Below are positions 1 through 9,296 of a stretch of 64,000 nt of DNA, piece after piece (position 1 is the stretch's first letter; every line of letters starts with the position of its first letter). Made by a program: the position numbers and the translations under genes. Source of the DNA: Persicobacter sp. CCB-QB2. GTDB taxonomy: Bacteria; Bacteroidota; Bacteroidia; Cytophagales; Cyclobacteriaceae. Location of the stretch: positions 2,542,001 through 2,606,000 of the forward strand of contig NZ_LBGV01000001.1 in NCBI RefSeq assembly GCF_001274635.1, read 5' to 3'. Below the pieces are notes generated by a model that saw nothing but the letters and a program-made list of their open reading frames with translations, did not search any database and had not been told where the DNA came from.

Positions 1-555
1 AAATTCCTCCATATTCCCCGGACTTATCCAAAGACTATGCTCAGTGGCTCCCAGCTTAGCTGAAAACTCATCCTGACTTTCTTCCCGCTCTTCTAGGCTT
101 CTGAAGTCCACCTTGGTGGCAATATTCAAAGAGGAAAGCTTTTGCCAGCCCTTCTTGTCCACATTCTTTAACTCTCCGCAACGATAGATTGCCCCCCATC
201 TCACCTGGCGACCATCCTTGGTTTTTATGCCCCCAATATCACGAAAATTGGGCTCTCCGCTTATGGCCAGGTTACGCTCGGAAACCCAAAGAGAATCATT
301 GCCGGATACTGCTAAAAAAACAGCCCGCTTTTCCGGCGCATAAGCAAAATCCTGCTGGTTTTTCAGGCTCCCAATCGCCTTGCCATTCAGGAACAATTGC
401 CATTCTTGTTTGCCGAAATTTTCGAAATGGTAACCTTCTGCTGTTCTGCTCACATAGATCTCTTCAAAAAGCGTTCGTTCCGGTGTCTCCTCTGCAGTAT
501 ATCGTCCGCAAGCCATCATCGTCAGGGCAGTGATTGCCAATAAAATCTTTCTCAT
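1..555 (-). CDS. Tyrosine-protein phosphatase-like lipoprotein (3' end cut off by window edge)
   Basis: The start codon lies at 553-555 and the frame stays open to base 1, giving about 185 residues of an incomplete protein. A signal sequence ends in a lipobox-like MMAC, so it is probably anchored in the outer or inner membrane. The middle carries NFRDIGG and a following GRQVRWGAIYRCGEL, typical of the N-terminal part of the Y_phosphatase3 (PTP-like) family. The catalytic C-x5-R loop would lie beyond the edge, so activity cannot be judged. It sits 124 bp downstream of the TonB receptor on the same strand. Co-transcription and a role in phosphate-ester turnover outside the cytoplasm are inference. 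Confidence 0.8.
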   Translation of the reverse strand, partial: MRKILLAITALTMMACGRYTAEETPERTLFEEIYVSRTAEGYHFENFGKQEWQLFLNGKAIGSLKNQQDFAYAPEKRAVFLAVSGNDSLWVSERNLAISGEPNFRDIGGIKTKDGRQVRWGAIYRCGELKNVDKKGWQKLSSLNIATKVDFRSLEEREESQDEFSAKLGATEHSLWISPGNMEEF

Positions 556-631
556 TATAAATTAAATCAGGGATAAAAATTCAGGTAATAGCACCTGCGC
601 ATCAACGCAAAACGAAAAGGCAGGTGAAGTG

Positions 632-656
632 CCGGACGGAAGCATGCTCCATCCGG
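632..656. other. Hairpin between TonB receptor and phosphatase genes
   Basis: CCGGACGGA at 632-640 pairs with TCCATCCGG at 648-656 with one wobble. There is no T-run on either side, so it is not a convincing intrinsic terminator. It may stabilise the upstream message or reduce read-through into the phosphatase gene. Confidence 0.3.
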
Positions 657-679
657 ACTGACCATTAAATATGGTAGGA

Positions 680-3535
680 TTAGAATAAATTGAATCGCAT
701 TCCCAGCTGACCGCGAATACCGTAGTACTCCACTTTCTCCGGTCTATCGGATACCCCGTGGAAATACACCAATGGAGAGTTGGTCAGGTTATTCAGCTCG
801 GCATAGATCTTCACGCGATCGCTCACCGAATAGGCGGCGGAGAAATCCAACATGAAGTTTTTATCATACCACTGGTAATGCGCCGCTCCGGCTTCCAGGC
901 GATATTCTGAAATAAAGGCACCCTTATAGTTGGCGGCCATGCGCAACATCAAGCCATTGCGCTCATAATAAAGAGAGGCATTGTAAATGTGTTTGGGTTG
1001 GTTTTTCAGTGGCTCATACACCATGGTACCATCTGCCAATGGCATCTCCAGCTCCGAAGCCGTATAGGTGTAATTCATGTCAATGCCAAAGCCACTGGCC
1101 CAACCGGGCAGGAAGGTCAATCGCTTGGAAAAAGCCAATTCTAAACCGGCTAACCACCCACCATTGGAGTTCTCCGGACGATGGAAAGTGGTTAGGGTAC
1201 CATCGACCATTTCCTGTGATGCATTGGTATAGATTACATCATCCAGTTGCTTGAAGAAAACACCTGCCGACATCAGCCCAATATCCTGAAAGAAATGCTC
1301 CACCATCAGATCAAAATTATGCGCATAGGTCGGACGCAAATTCATATTTCCACCAGAGACCATCGGTAAGCCATTCTGCCCCATATTCGTGGAAGTAGAA
1401 GGATTCAATTGGGAGAAGTTCGGACGGGCAAAGGTGCGAGTGTAGGCGGCACGAAGATTCGTTTGCTCATTGGCCGCATATTTCAAATGCCCCATTGGCA
1501 ATAGAGAATGATAGTTATTTTTCGGGCTTACCGCCGTCAGTTGTCCTTCTTCATCCATATCGTAGCCATCCATCTGAACGGCCGTGTGCTCATAGCGCAT
1601 CCCTCCAACAAAGTCTAACTTGGAATTGATATGCCATTCTCCCATCATATAACCTGCCGTCACCTGCTCGCGGGCAATCGTATTGGAAAGTAATAAATTA
1701 TCCGTATTCGTCAGATCCATAAATGCTGCCTGACCTTCAGGGCTATTGACCCAGTTGGCCGTTTGATCCAGCTCTCCCATCGTCATATGTGGCAACAAAA
1801 CATCGCCATAGGGAGAACCCATTTCTCTAAGGTAACTATTGCGTTGCGGCAGAGCCTCCGTCTCAAATCCGGACAGCGGATACACCGGCATACCTGGGAT
1901 TCCCAATCCTGCCATGGAAAGGTAAAGCGCCTGACCGGTGGTCATCTCATGCTCCTTGACTCTGTACTTACCGCCAAATTTAATCTTGAAGTTCTCCGTT
2001 AATTGATTCTGTAAATTCATTTGGAAAACCTGATCTGCCTCACGCCCTTCAACGCCCATTAGGATCAGCATATTCAAATTCATCAATTCAGGATCCAGCG
2101 CCACTTCATTATGAGGTAAAATGCTTCCGGCGCGGTCACCCACCCCATTCGGAGAATCCATCGCCAAGTATTTGAAACCATCATTGGAACGCCCACCATA
2201 GCTCACATCATTCTGACGGAAATAAGTAAAAGGCAATCCGTAATCCATATACTCATTATCCAAAGGCGTCCCCATCAATGAACCTGTTTCGTAGTAGGAA
2301 CCTTTCCAGTCCAGCTTCCAGCCCTTGCCCAATTGGTGCTCTCCTTCAATTTCTCCTCCAAATAAATCCGTATAAGCATCATTACGTCTGGTTAGCATTT
2401 CTGCATAGTCTCCATCAAAATTGAAGGTGTACTGACGCGTTTTATAATCTTCTCCCATGCGGTTAAAGGTTCCGCGGGCATATAAATGGTGATCTTCATT
2501 GATTTCATAATCTGTGGCCAGATAAGCACCGATCGTGGTACGTTGGCCACGGTATTGACGCAATTCCATATTGCTAATGGAGTAAGTTGGCGCCTCTTCC
2601 ACCATATAATTATAGTTGATGTTTTGGTTATCCTGCGTCACCCCGCGACTCCAGGATGAAGCCGAGGCGATCAGGCCCAACTTCCCATCTAAATAACGAT
2701 CCTGAAATACTGCAGAGAAATTATAGCCCGGTTGCTGTCCTTTTTCGTTATAGCCTGCGCCCAAACTAATGTCCAGACTCTTCTCCGCAGCCATTCTGCG
2801 TGTTTGCAAATTAATGCTTCCGCCAATGGCATCTCCCTCCATATCCGGTGTCAGGGCTTTCGTCACGGAGGCAAATTCAATCAATTCCGAAGGAAATACA
2901 TCCAGACCTGTGGAGCGGGTACCTCCGCTGTAAGTAGAACCGGCCGGCAACCTGCTACCATTAATCAACATGGCATTCCACTCCATGGGCGTACCACGTA
3001 CGATGGCCATTTGTCCCTCACCACGGTAACGGGTAATGGAAACCCCCGGAACACGTTGCACCGCCTCTGCCGCATTTCTGTCGGGCAACTTCCCGACCGC
3101 ATCCGCTGCCAAAACATTACCGATCGCCAACCCTTTCTTTTGCATACTCAAAGCACGCATTTGGGAAGGCAAATAATTACTTTGTACAATGACGCCCTCC
3201 AGTTCCATGGAAGCTTCATCCATTCTGATTTCTCCAAGGTTCACGCGATCGCCCGCCGGTATGGTAACCTGCTTTTTCAGTTCCTCATAACCGATAAAGC
3301 TGAAGATGATCACCTGCTCGCCGGCAGGAACATTACTAAAATAGAATTTACCCGAAGGATCTGTAATTGTCCCCATAGCGGCGCCCTCCAGGCGAATACT
3401 TACTCCCGGCAAGGCACCAGTGGCATCCTGTACATCTCCAATCACGGCTCCTTTATCCTGGGCGAAGGCAAAATTACGCCCCGACAGGAAGGTCAATAGT
3501 AAAGTTAAATAGTAGAAATACTGCTTCGATTTCAT
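680..3535 (-). CDS. TonB-dependent outer-membrane receptor
   Basis: This 951-residue protein starts with a signal peptide ending near AFAQ. It then has a CarboxypepD_reg-like beta domain (about residues 28-110), a plug domain (about 120-245, with KLPDRNAAEAVQRVPGVSI and the arginine-rich RGTP stretch) and a 22-strand-type barrel closing with a terminal phenylalanine. The layout matches the TonB-Xanth-Caul type of receptor, which imports large or scarce ligands with energy from TonB-ExbBD. The ligand cannot be told. No SusD-like partner is adjacent. The upstream same-strand AraC regulator and the downstream phosphatase suggest one uptake unit (inference). Confidence 0.93.
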   Translation of the reverse strand: MKSKQYFYYLTLLLTFLSGRNFAFAQDKGAVIGDVQDATGALPGVSIRLEGAAMGTITDPSGKFYFSNVPAGEQVIIFSFIGYEELKKQVTIPAGDRVNLGEIRMDEASMELEGVIVQSNYLPSQMRALSMQKKGLAIGNVLAADAVGKLPDRNAAEAVQRVPGVSITRYRGEGQMAIVRGTPMEWNAMLINGSRLPAGSTYSGGTRSTGLDVFPSELIEFASVTKALTPDMEGDAIGGSINLQTRRMAAEKSLDISLGAGYNEKGQQPGYNFSAVFQDRYLDGKLGLIASASSWSRGVTQDNQNINYNYMVEEAPTYSISNMELRQYRGQRTTIGAYLATDYEINEDHHLYARGTFNRMGEDYKTRQYTFNFDGDYAEMLTRRNDAYTDLFGGEIEGEHQLGKGWKLDWKGSYYETGSLMGTPLDNEYMDYGLPFTYFRQNDVSYGGRSNDGFKYLAMDSPNGVGDRAGSILPHNEVALDPELMNLNMLILMGVEGREADQVFQMNLQNQLTENFKIKFGGKYRVKEHEMTTGQALYLSMAGLGIPGMPVYPLSGFETEALPQRNSYLREMGSPYGDVLLPHMTMGELDQTANWVNSPEGQAAFMDLTNTDNLLLSNTIAREQVTAGYMMGEWHINSKLDFVGGMRYEHTAVQMDGYDMDEEGQLTAVSPKNNYHSLLPMGHLKYAANEQTNLRAAYTRTFARPNFSQLNPSTSTNMGQNGLPMVSGGNMNLRPTYAHNFDLMVEHFFQDIGLMSAGVFFKQLDDVIYTNASQEMVDGTLTTFHRPENSNGGWLAGLELAFSKRLTFLPGWASGFGIDMNYTYTASELEMPLADGTMVYEPLKNQPKHIYNASLYYERNGLMLRMAANYKGAFISEYRLEAGAAHYQWYDKNFMLDFSAAYSVSDRVKIYAELNNLTNSPLVYFHGVSDRPEKVEYYGIRGQLGMRFNLF

Positions 3536-3747
3536 CTTATTTGGTTTTAAATGATGCCCGAAATAAGGATCATCATTTAAAAAAATCGTCCATTTTAATT
3601 ATCACCCTCAAAAAAGGTAAAACCCAATCAATAAACACCTACTACCCGCTAAAAATCAGAAACTTACACCATATTACGAAAGCATTAACAAATCATTTTG
3701 ACAATGTACTTTTACCTTTTCCGGCAAAATGTAACCCAAAATTCTGC

Positions 3748-4803
3748 TTAATTTCTCGCCGACATCCGGTAATGACTTGGGGTATGTCCTGTCATTTTTT
3801 TGAAATAAGCATTGAAAGTCGCCTTAGTATTGAAGCCACAATCAAAGGCCAAATGCAGCAGCTTTCTGCCAGGGTTTTCTTCAATCAGACGCATGGCCTC
3901 CCGGATTCGATACTCATTGACAAACTGATAGAAATTTTTACCTAAATGCAGATTCAAAGACTCCGACAAATGGTGCTTGGGAATGCCGGTTTTTTCAGAT
4001 AAATCCGCCAGGGAAAGCTCCTGATTTAAAAATATTTTTTGTTTGGTCATTAATGCTTCAAGCTGCCGGACATATTGCTGCGCCTGTTGCGGAGTCAGGG
4101 CCGAGCGTTCATACTTTTCCACCTTTTGCACGGGTACTTCCTTATCAGGCATGGGCTCCTGCGCTGACTTCCATTTCTGCACCTGTTTCCGTACTCCCAG
4201 TTCATATCGCAAATACTGAACAGCCAGTGTAATAAAACAAATATAAAACCCCCATCTCAGATAGGAATCGGGAACCAGGTGCGTCCAGCTAAATAATAGA
4301 AAAAAAACAACCGTGCCGAAAATGGGGATCATCCCTTTTAAAACCTTTGCAGGATAATGGGATTGCTTCAGAAGAAAAAAAAACAAGTAGGAAAAATAGC
4401 CGAATAAAGAAACAAACATCAAAAGAACTACATAGGACCGGTAAAACTCTATATACATTATTTCTTTGGTCAATAACGTCATGGCTCCCACAAAGAGGTA
4501 AATCACACCAAAAAATAAAGCTGGAAAAAAATGAAGTCGGTTTAAGCGCTTTTTTTGATATTGAATTCTCACAAAGTCAAGAATCAAGGGGCCATAGGCA
4601 AAATTAAAGCAGGTGGCGAAATAGTGAAACATATATTCATTATGCAGAACATACAGCAGAAAACCCTTTATTGTAAAATGAAAGGAAAGAAAGATGAGTA
4701 AGATGATCATGGGGCTTTCCTTCAGCCGGACCGGTCCGCGGTCAAAAATCAAAAAAAGCGAAAAGATAAACTGAAATATTCCGATGGTTAATAAGGTCTG
4801 CAT
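3748..4803 (-). CDS. Membrane-anchored AraC-family transcriptional regulator (7 TM + HTH)
   Basis: The first about 215 of 351 residues form seven hydrophobic segments beginning at the very N-terminus. A charged linker follows (about 200-235), then a C-terminal AraC-type double helix-turn-helix (about 240-345) with LADLSEKTGIPKHHLSESLN and FNTKATFNAYFKKMTGHTPS. Seven segments put the DNA-binding domain in the cytoplasm and the N-terminus outside. Such regulators in Bacteroidota usually control neighbouring transport genes. The TonB receptor gene lies 212 bp downstream on the same strand and is the obvious target (inference). Confidence 0.88.
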   Translation of the reverse strand: MQTLLTIGIFQFIFSLFLIFDRGPVRLKESPMIILLIFLSFHFTIKGFLLYVLHNEYMFHYFATCFNFAYGPLILDFVRIQYQKKRLNRLHFFPALFFGVIYLFVGAMTLLTKEIMYIEFYRSYVVLLMFVSLFGYFSYLFFFLLKQSHYPAKVLKGMIPIFGTVVFFLLFSWTHLVPDSYLRWGFYICFITLAVQYLRYELGVRKQVQKWKSAQEPMPDKEVPVQKVEKYERSALTPQQAQQYVRQLEALMTKQKIFLNQELSLADLSEKTGIPKHHLSESLNLHLGKNFYQFVNEYRIREAMRLIEENPGRKLLHLAFDCGFNTKATFNAYFKKMTGHTPSHYRMSARN

Positions 4804-4987
4804 AGTCTTGGTTTTGAAAAGGCAAATTAACCAATGAAGTTTACCTGCATTTTATGATGATGTTGTCAAGTGGATAATGTCGCGAGCTCAGGTACTTTCC
4901 TTCCATTTTAGCTATCAATTTTAAAAATATCATTTCAGTGGATATTTTCATTAATTTGGCCCACCTAAATCACCCTACTTTCTGTTC

Positions 4988-5677
4988 ATGAAAAATTTCC
5001 CGGCAGTCAGGCCACTTCCTTTTGAGGTTTATCTTTATACGCTGATTTTCCCAGCTATTTTGATCGGGGCATTCATCAACAACGAGCCTCAGTTAATTCC
5101 CCTGCTCCTGCTCCTCCCGCTAGCTTTTTATCGGCTCAAACGAAACACAGGGGTTCGGGAGATCCCCTTTTCAGGTGGAAAAAGGAGAATGAAAGAGGTG
5201 ATCAGACGCACAAATTGGGAATTACTAGCCTTTCCCCCTACTGAAAAAGAAGGATGGACAAGCCTGAATGTTTATGAACGAACACCAAGAATATCAGAGG
5301 TATGCCGGGTAAAAATACTGGAGAAATCATTTTTAATTCAGCCTTATTCGGAAGGGCCTAAAGCATTTGTGATACTTTTCCGCCGCCCCAAATTAATTGA
5401 ATCGAGCCTAATCCGTCAGGCCCGTGAAGTCGAGAATGGCAGACCGTTCGACGAACGGCTACCCGAAATCCGGGCGACAAAATTAGCCAAAGCAAGGCGC
5501 AGATCCTTTGATCTGTTCTTCCTTTCGGTCATTGCCTTCTTCCTGTTCATCATCATTTATGCCCTGACCTGTCATCCAGATAACCCTGATACTGTTTTAG
5601 GGATTCTACTTTGCCTGATTGGCATTTTCATTATGATTTTAGTCAAATATCAACTAATAAAAACAAGGGATTATTAG
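4988..5677 (+). CDS. Hypothetical membrane protein, 229 aa
   Basis: I do not recognise the family. Two hydrophobic segments lie near residues 12-50 and two near 175-225. They enclose a basic soluble middle (about 55-170), with a run of Arg/Lys at 165-172 just before the third segment. The gene is monocistronic, divergent from the AraC regulator and convergent with the cupin gene. Both ends of the protein probably lie in the membrane with the middle exposed on one face. No catalytic motif is visible. Confidence 0.6.
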   Translation: MKNFPAVRPLPFEVYLYTLIFPAILIGAFINNEPQLIPLLLLLPLAFYRLKRNTGVREIPFSGGKRRMKEVIRRTNWELLAFPPTEKEGWTSLNVYERTPRISEVCRVKILEKSFLIQPYSEGPKAFVILFRRPKLIESSLIRQAREVENGRPFDERLPEIRATKLAKARRRSFDLFFLSVIAFFLFIIIYALTCHPDNPDTVLGILLCLIGIFIMILVKYQLIKTRDY

Positions 5678-5700
5678 TAGCCCAACAGTATCCTTTCACC

Positions 5701-5728
5701 AAAAAAAGTCCGGCGATCAAACCGGACT
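5701..5728 (-). terminator. Intrinsic terminator of the cupin gene
   Basis: AGTCCGG (5707-5713) pairs with CCGGACT (5722-5728). Read on the minus strand, the hairpin is followed by seven T. It lies 27 bp past the cupin stop codon. Confidence 0.8.
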
Positions 5729-5754
5729 CCTGTGTATCATAGATTTATTATCAC

Positions 5755-6198
5755 CTAACTTTTCTCCTGCTCATAAATATCAAATTCCGCCGATACCGAT
5801 GTCATCAATTCTGCATCCGCAAAATCACTGTCAGACATTTTGGAGAGTTTTTCCAAATACTGGTCAAAACGACCGTTCTTGAAAATCGTCAGCATCTTCC
5901 CGCCTTCCTTACAACTCGCTGCATGCCATACATGAGGTGGCACCGTAATCGAATCTCCGGCCACAAGATCCACCGTTTCATCATCAAAAATCAATTGTAC
6001 TTCCCCTTCCAGTATATAAAATACCTCCGTCATGATTTTATGATGGTGACGCCCCAGGTAAAAACCCGGCTTCAGCGTATCCTCCACAAAACACAATTCT
6101 CCATTGGTCTTCAGGGAAGATAATTTCACATAACAATGGTCCTGAGCATAATCATAATTATCGCCTTCTCCTTTTCTGATAAGTTCCTTTTCCTTCAT
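5755..6198 (-). CDS. Cupin-domain protein
   Basis: This is a 147-residue single-domain cupin. Motif 1 is seen as GRHHHKIMTEVFYILEGEV (about residues 49-67) and motif 2 as GDSITVPPHVWHA (about 82-94). Together they give the His-His, Glu and His set that binds a metal in the small beta-barrel. Small cupins of this type may be metal-binding isomerases, dioxygenases or simple ligand-binding proteins, and the substrate is not evident. A cytoplasmic location is likely because no signal peptide is present. A strong terminator follows, so it is transcribed alone. Confidence 0.85.
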   Translation of the reverse strand: MKEKELIRKGEGDNYDYAQDHCYVKLSSLKTNGELCFVEDTLKPGFYLGRHHHKIMTEVFYILEGEVQLIFDDETVDLVAGDSITVPPHVWHAASCKEGGKMLTIFKNGRFDQYLEKLSKMSDSDFADAELMTSVSAEFDIYEQEKS

Positions 6199-6287
6199 AA
6201 AGTGTTTTTGTAATGAGTAATGAATCGGTCCGCATGTCTATTCATTATACGAACCTCATTACTTACTACCACCCGTCCCTTGAATTG

Positions 6288-6677
6288 TTACTGAACAAAA
6301 GTCAACCGATGGTCTTCCTCAAAATCGGCAATGCTGATCGGCGCCTTACTTTTTAGTAGTTGAATCGCACGCTCATCCCGCTTATACTTCACGCCCACGG
6401 TATAATTTTCGAATTGATAGACAAAAACCGAGCAATCGTACAACTCATACTTCATCTCCAATGGCTTTCCCCAGCTCCCCACATCCTGCACCACCTTGAA
6501 AGTTTTATAATAAGCCTCCTCTTCCGTCTCAAAGCGTGTCGATTCCAAATAATAAGCATGCCCGTTAAGCTCCAAATGCCGTTTACTGCTTAACTTCCCA
6601 TATTTCATAAGGCCCTGTCGATCCCCATAAACCAGCACGAGGACCATGATCAAAACTAAACCTACAAACCACCACAT
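6288..6677 (-). CDS. Hypothetical protein with N-terminal membrane anchor, 129 aa
   Basis: The N-terminus MWWFVGLVLIMVLVLVYG is a single membrane segment, followed by a soluble domain of about 105 residues rich in aromatic and charged residues. I do not recognise the family. The gene stands alone between the cupin gene and a family A repeat fragment. The domain is short enough to be one beta-rich fold. Its orientation relative to the membrane is uncertain. Confidence 0.6.
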   Translation of the reverse strand: MWWFVGLVLIMVLVLVYGDRQGLMKYGKLSSKRHLELNGHAYYLESTRFETEEEAYYKTFKVVQDVGSWGKPLEMKYELYDCSVFVYQFENYTVGVKYKRDERAIQLLKSKAPISIADFEEDHRLTFVQ

Positions 6678-6756
6678 ACCTTATTATCTTCTGGCAACCT
6701 TTTAATTTGTATATACAAACATGACGCCAAAGCGAGCTAATTCAAAAAGCTATTTT

Positions 6757-6866
6757 GGGGCGCCTCACAAGTTCGGCCGGGCTGGCGCAGCTCGCTCTTT
6801 TTCCGAGCCGCTACGCTTGAAGGCTGGAAAAAGGAGCTCAAACAAACCTGCTTCATCCCTTCGCCA
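6757..6866 (-). repeat. Family A repeat, single arm (copy A6)
   Basis: The outer end GGGGCGCCTC, the GGGCTGGCGCAGCTCGCTC box, a hairpin (CTTTTTCC..GGAAAAAG) and a trailing AGCTCAAACAAACCTGCTTC match the left arm of the 14.13-kb copy, with a different stem sequence. It lies just past the 3' end of the DUF4269 gene. An open frame across it on the plus strand reflects the repeat, not a gene. Confidence 0.7.
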
Positions 6867-6905
6867 AAGTGCTTCGATCTTCCATTCCGCAAAACGAACA
6901 AACAC

Positions 6906-7427
6906 CTATTTTTCCAACTCCAACAAAGCTAGATAAGGATCGCCCGCTAAACCCAGCAAATACGCAAAAGCCGGCTCCGTCTTCATGCCCTCCGCTTTCA
7001 TGCGAATCACTTCTGCTTTAAAGCGCGCGCCCCTTTCCTGTAAAATTCGATATTCCACCAACATATGGCGAAAAGCATGTTGCAGCGCGGAAGGATATTG
7101 TTGTCCGAAGATTTCAACGGGAATGCCTTCCAGGGTAAAATTCGCGATCGTCGAAGTCCTGCCCTGGAACATTTTCGTTTTTATTTCAAAGCCTTCCATC
7201 CTCCCAAAGGTCTCCTTCAAAAAAGAGGCAAAGTCCTCATGATCCCCGCACTCACAAATGATATCTAAATCACTGCCGGGCAAATCAATTTCAATAGGAA
7301 TTGTTCCAGCCAGTAAAGGCGCATAGGGTTTCAGTTTTTCGAAAACCTGAAAAGCCGTCAGGGCATCATAAGCCCTTTGCTGCCTCGAATTTCCCGTCTT
7401 CAAATAATCGATCTGCTTAAAGTCCAT
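6906..7427 (-). CDS. DUF4269 domain-containing protein (nucleotidyltransferase-like)
   Basis: The 173-residue protein matches the DUF4269 pattern: GTIPIEIDLPGSDLDIIC (about residues 41-58) resembles the Asp-x-Asp metal site of small nucleotidyltransferase folds, and GIPVEIFGQ (about 100-108) supplies a third acidic position. The acceptor is unknown for this family. It is followed within about 40 bp by a repeat arm and has no apparent operon partner. Confidence 0.82.
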   Translation of the reverse strand: MDFKQIDYLKTGNSRQQRAYDALTAFQVFEKLKPYAPLLAGTIPIEIDLPGSDLDIICECGDHEDFASFLKETFGRMEGFEIKTKMFQGRTSTIANFTLEGIPVEIFGQQYPSALQHAFRHMLVEYRILQERGARFKAEVIRMKAEGMKTEPAFAYLLGLAGDPYLALLELEK

Positions 7428-7510
7428 CCAACAAATATTTTCGACCTCACTAAACTACAAAAATATTTTCCCCCTTCATTTCTCTCCCAAATGTGCGCTG
7501 CCATTTTCAT

Positions 7511-7547
7511 AAAAAAAGCCTATCAGACATGTTCCATCTGATAGGCT
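7511..7547 (-). terminator. Intrinsic terminator of the sulfatase gene
   Basis: AGCCTATCAGA (7517-7527) pairs perfectly with TCTGATAGGCT (7537-7547) around a 9-nt loop. On the minus strand it is followed by seven T. It lies 27 bp past the sulfatase stop codon. Confidence 0.85.
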
Positions 7548-7573
7548 TTCTATTTTACAACATTCCAAAAATG

Positions 7574-8995
7574 CTATTTGGCTCTACTATTAAAAGCCTC
7601 CAAATCTCTCTTACATGGCCAGTCAATATCTTCATAAACCCCAATCTCCCGACTTCCCGGATAACCCGTCGCCACTTCTTTCTGCCAGTCATCCCCGGCC
7701 TGAATCAACTCCTCCACCAAGTTCGCATAGGCGGGATCATTCCCCAGGTTATGTTTTTCAAATGGATCTGTTTTCATATTATAAAGCTCCACTTGCTGAT
7801 TGCGTAGACGCAACAATTTCATATCTCCACGGCGAAAAGCCATTTTCTCCCGATGCATCCACACCATATCACGCGCTTCCGCTGGCTTATCCTCCACCAA
7901 ATTAGACCAAAAAGACTGCCCGTCGCTTTCCCACTTTTCCGGATAGGGAACCTTCACTGCCTCACAAATCGTAGGGAACAAATCCTGAATAAACATGGGC
8001 GTATCATTGGTCAGTCCGGCCTGCAGTTTTCCTTTCCAATAGAAAATCGCCGGTACGCGAATGCCGCCTTCATACAGCAATTCCTTATGTCCACGGAAAG
8101 GACCATTCACCTTACCCTGCTTCATGCCAATGCGCTCGCCACCATTATCGGAAGTAAAAATGATCAGCGTATTCTCTTCCAGATCGTGCTTCCGCAGTGT
8201 CTCCATAATTTGTCCCACTCCTTCGTCCATGGCTGTCACCATTTCGGTATAACGGCGCATATAATCGGTGGAATCCATTTTCCCATCTGCCCGATAAGCA
8301 TAGAAATCATCTGTTCGGAGCGCAGGATCATCCGGCCCCTGCATGGGTACATGTACTGCCGCATGCGGAATGTAAGCGAAGAAGGGTTTGTCCTTATTCT
8401 CCTCAATAAAATCCACCACCGCATCATTCAATAAATGGGTCACATAACCCTCCCGGTCTACCGGCTGGTGATGCTCATACCAGTCCACTTCGCTTTCAGT
8501 ATTATGCTTGGAAATAAAATCTATATTACCATCTAAAAATCCGGTAAATTCATCAAATCCAGCGGAGGAAGGCAAGTACTTTTCTCCGGACCCCAAATGC
8601 CATTTCCCAAAAATTCCGGTCGTATATCCGGCCGTCTTAAAGGCTTTTTGCATCAAAGGATTCTCTTCCGGATCCAGCCCCTTATCCCGTTCACAATAAT
8701 AGTAAATGTGATCCAGCCCAACGCGCTGCTGGTACCTTCCGGTGAGCAGGGCCACACGCGTAGGGGTACATACCGAACTGGCCGCATAAAATTGCTCACA
8801 CTTCACCCCATTTTTAGCCAAGGCATCCAGTTCAGGTGTTTTCACGCCTATGCCGCCATAGCTACTTAAACCGGCCCAACCGAGGTCATCCGCTAAAATA
8901 ACGATTACATTCGGGGGATTATCCACCTTATTCACACAGGAACACAGAAATAGGAATAAACAAAAAAATTGAGATAAACGCTTTAATAACAACAT
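7574..8995 (-). CDS. Sulfatase (arylsulfatase family S1), lipoprotein
   Basis: From the ATG at 8995 the protein has 473 residues. A TTG further upstream (9016) is also in frame but less likely. The signal peptide ends in LCSC, suggesting a lipoprotein. ILADDLGW (about 33-40) supplies the metal-binding Asp pair. SVCTPTRVALLTGRY (about 73-87) is the C-x-P-x-R site whose cysteine is converted to formylglycine. GKWHLG is also present. It hydrolyses sulfate esters, probably on algal polysaccharide or mucin-like glycans (inference). No maturase gene is in the window, so maturation must be encoded elsewhere. It is monocistronic. Confidence 0.92.
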   Translation of the reverse strand: MLLLKRLSQFFCLFLFLCSCVNKVDNPPNVIVILADDLGWAGLSSYGGIGVKTPELDALAKNGVKCEQFYAASSVCTPTRVALLTGRYQQRVGLDHIYYYCERDKGLDPEENPLMQKAFKTAGYTTGIFGKWHLGSGEKYLPSSAGFDEFTGFLDGNIDFISKHNTESEVDWYEHHQPVDREGYVTHLLNDAVVDFIEENKDKPFFAYIPHAAVHVPMQGPDDPALRTDDFYAYRADGKMDSTDYMRRYTEMVTAMDEGVGQIMETLRKHDLEENTLIIFTSDNGGERIGMKQGKVNGPFRGHKELLYEGGIRVPAIFYWKGKLQAGLTNDTPMFIQDLFPTICEAVKVPYPEKWESDGQSFWSNLVEDKPAEARDMVWMHREKMAFRRGDMKLLRLRNQQVELYNMKTDPFEKHNLGNDPAYANLVEELIQAGDDWQKEVATGYPGSREIGVYEDIDWPCKRDLEAFNSRAK

Positions 8996-9296
8996 CGCTA
9001 ACAGTCTTATTTTCAATTAAAAACAAAATCGAAACTTACGAATAAATCATCCCACTTGCGTTAAAAAACAGTAAAAAAAACATTGACATATTCATGGATA
9101 AAATTTACGCCTACTTAATGAATTTTGAAAAAATCCATACCCCATATGGATATATCCAAGTCAACAAGAGCAGGTCTTCCTCACGCCGGTCTCCTTCAGA
9201 ATAAAAAAAGAAAGCTTACTTCCAGACCCTCAATGCGAACCGCTTCAAACCCTAAAAAATATTAATTAAATTGACAACGAGATTGAAGATTTACCC
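8996..9296. other. Intergenic region between divergent sulfatase and RecQ-UvrD genes
   Basis: This 300-bp A+T-rich stretch must hold both promoters. I see no clear TTTG-N19-TAnnTTTG promoter, repeat or small ORF that I can defend. Confidence 0.4.

Noticed and set aside
2732..3499. 255-codon plus-strand ORF opposite the TonB receptor
   Set aside because: Antisense shadow of a well-supported receptor gene; composition is not protein-like.
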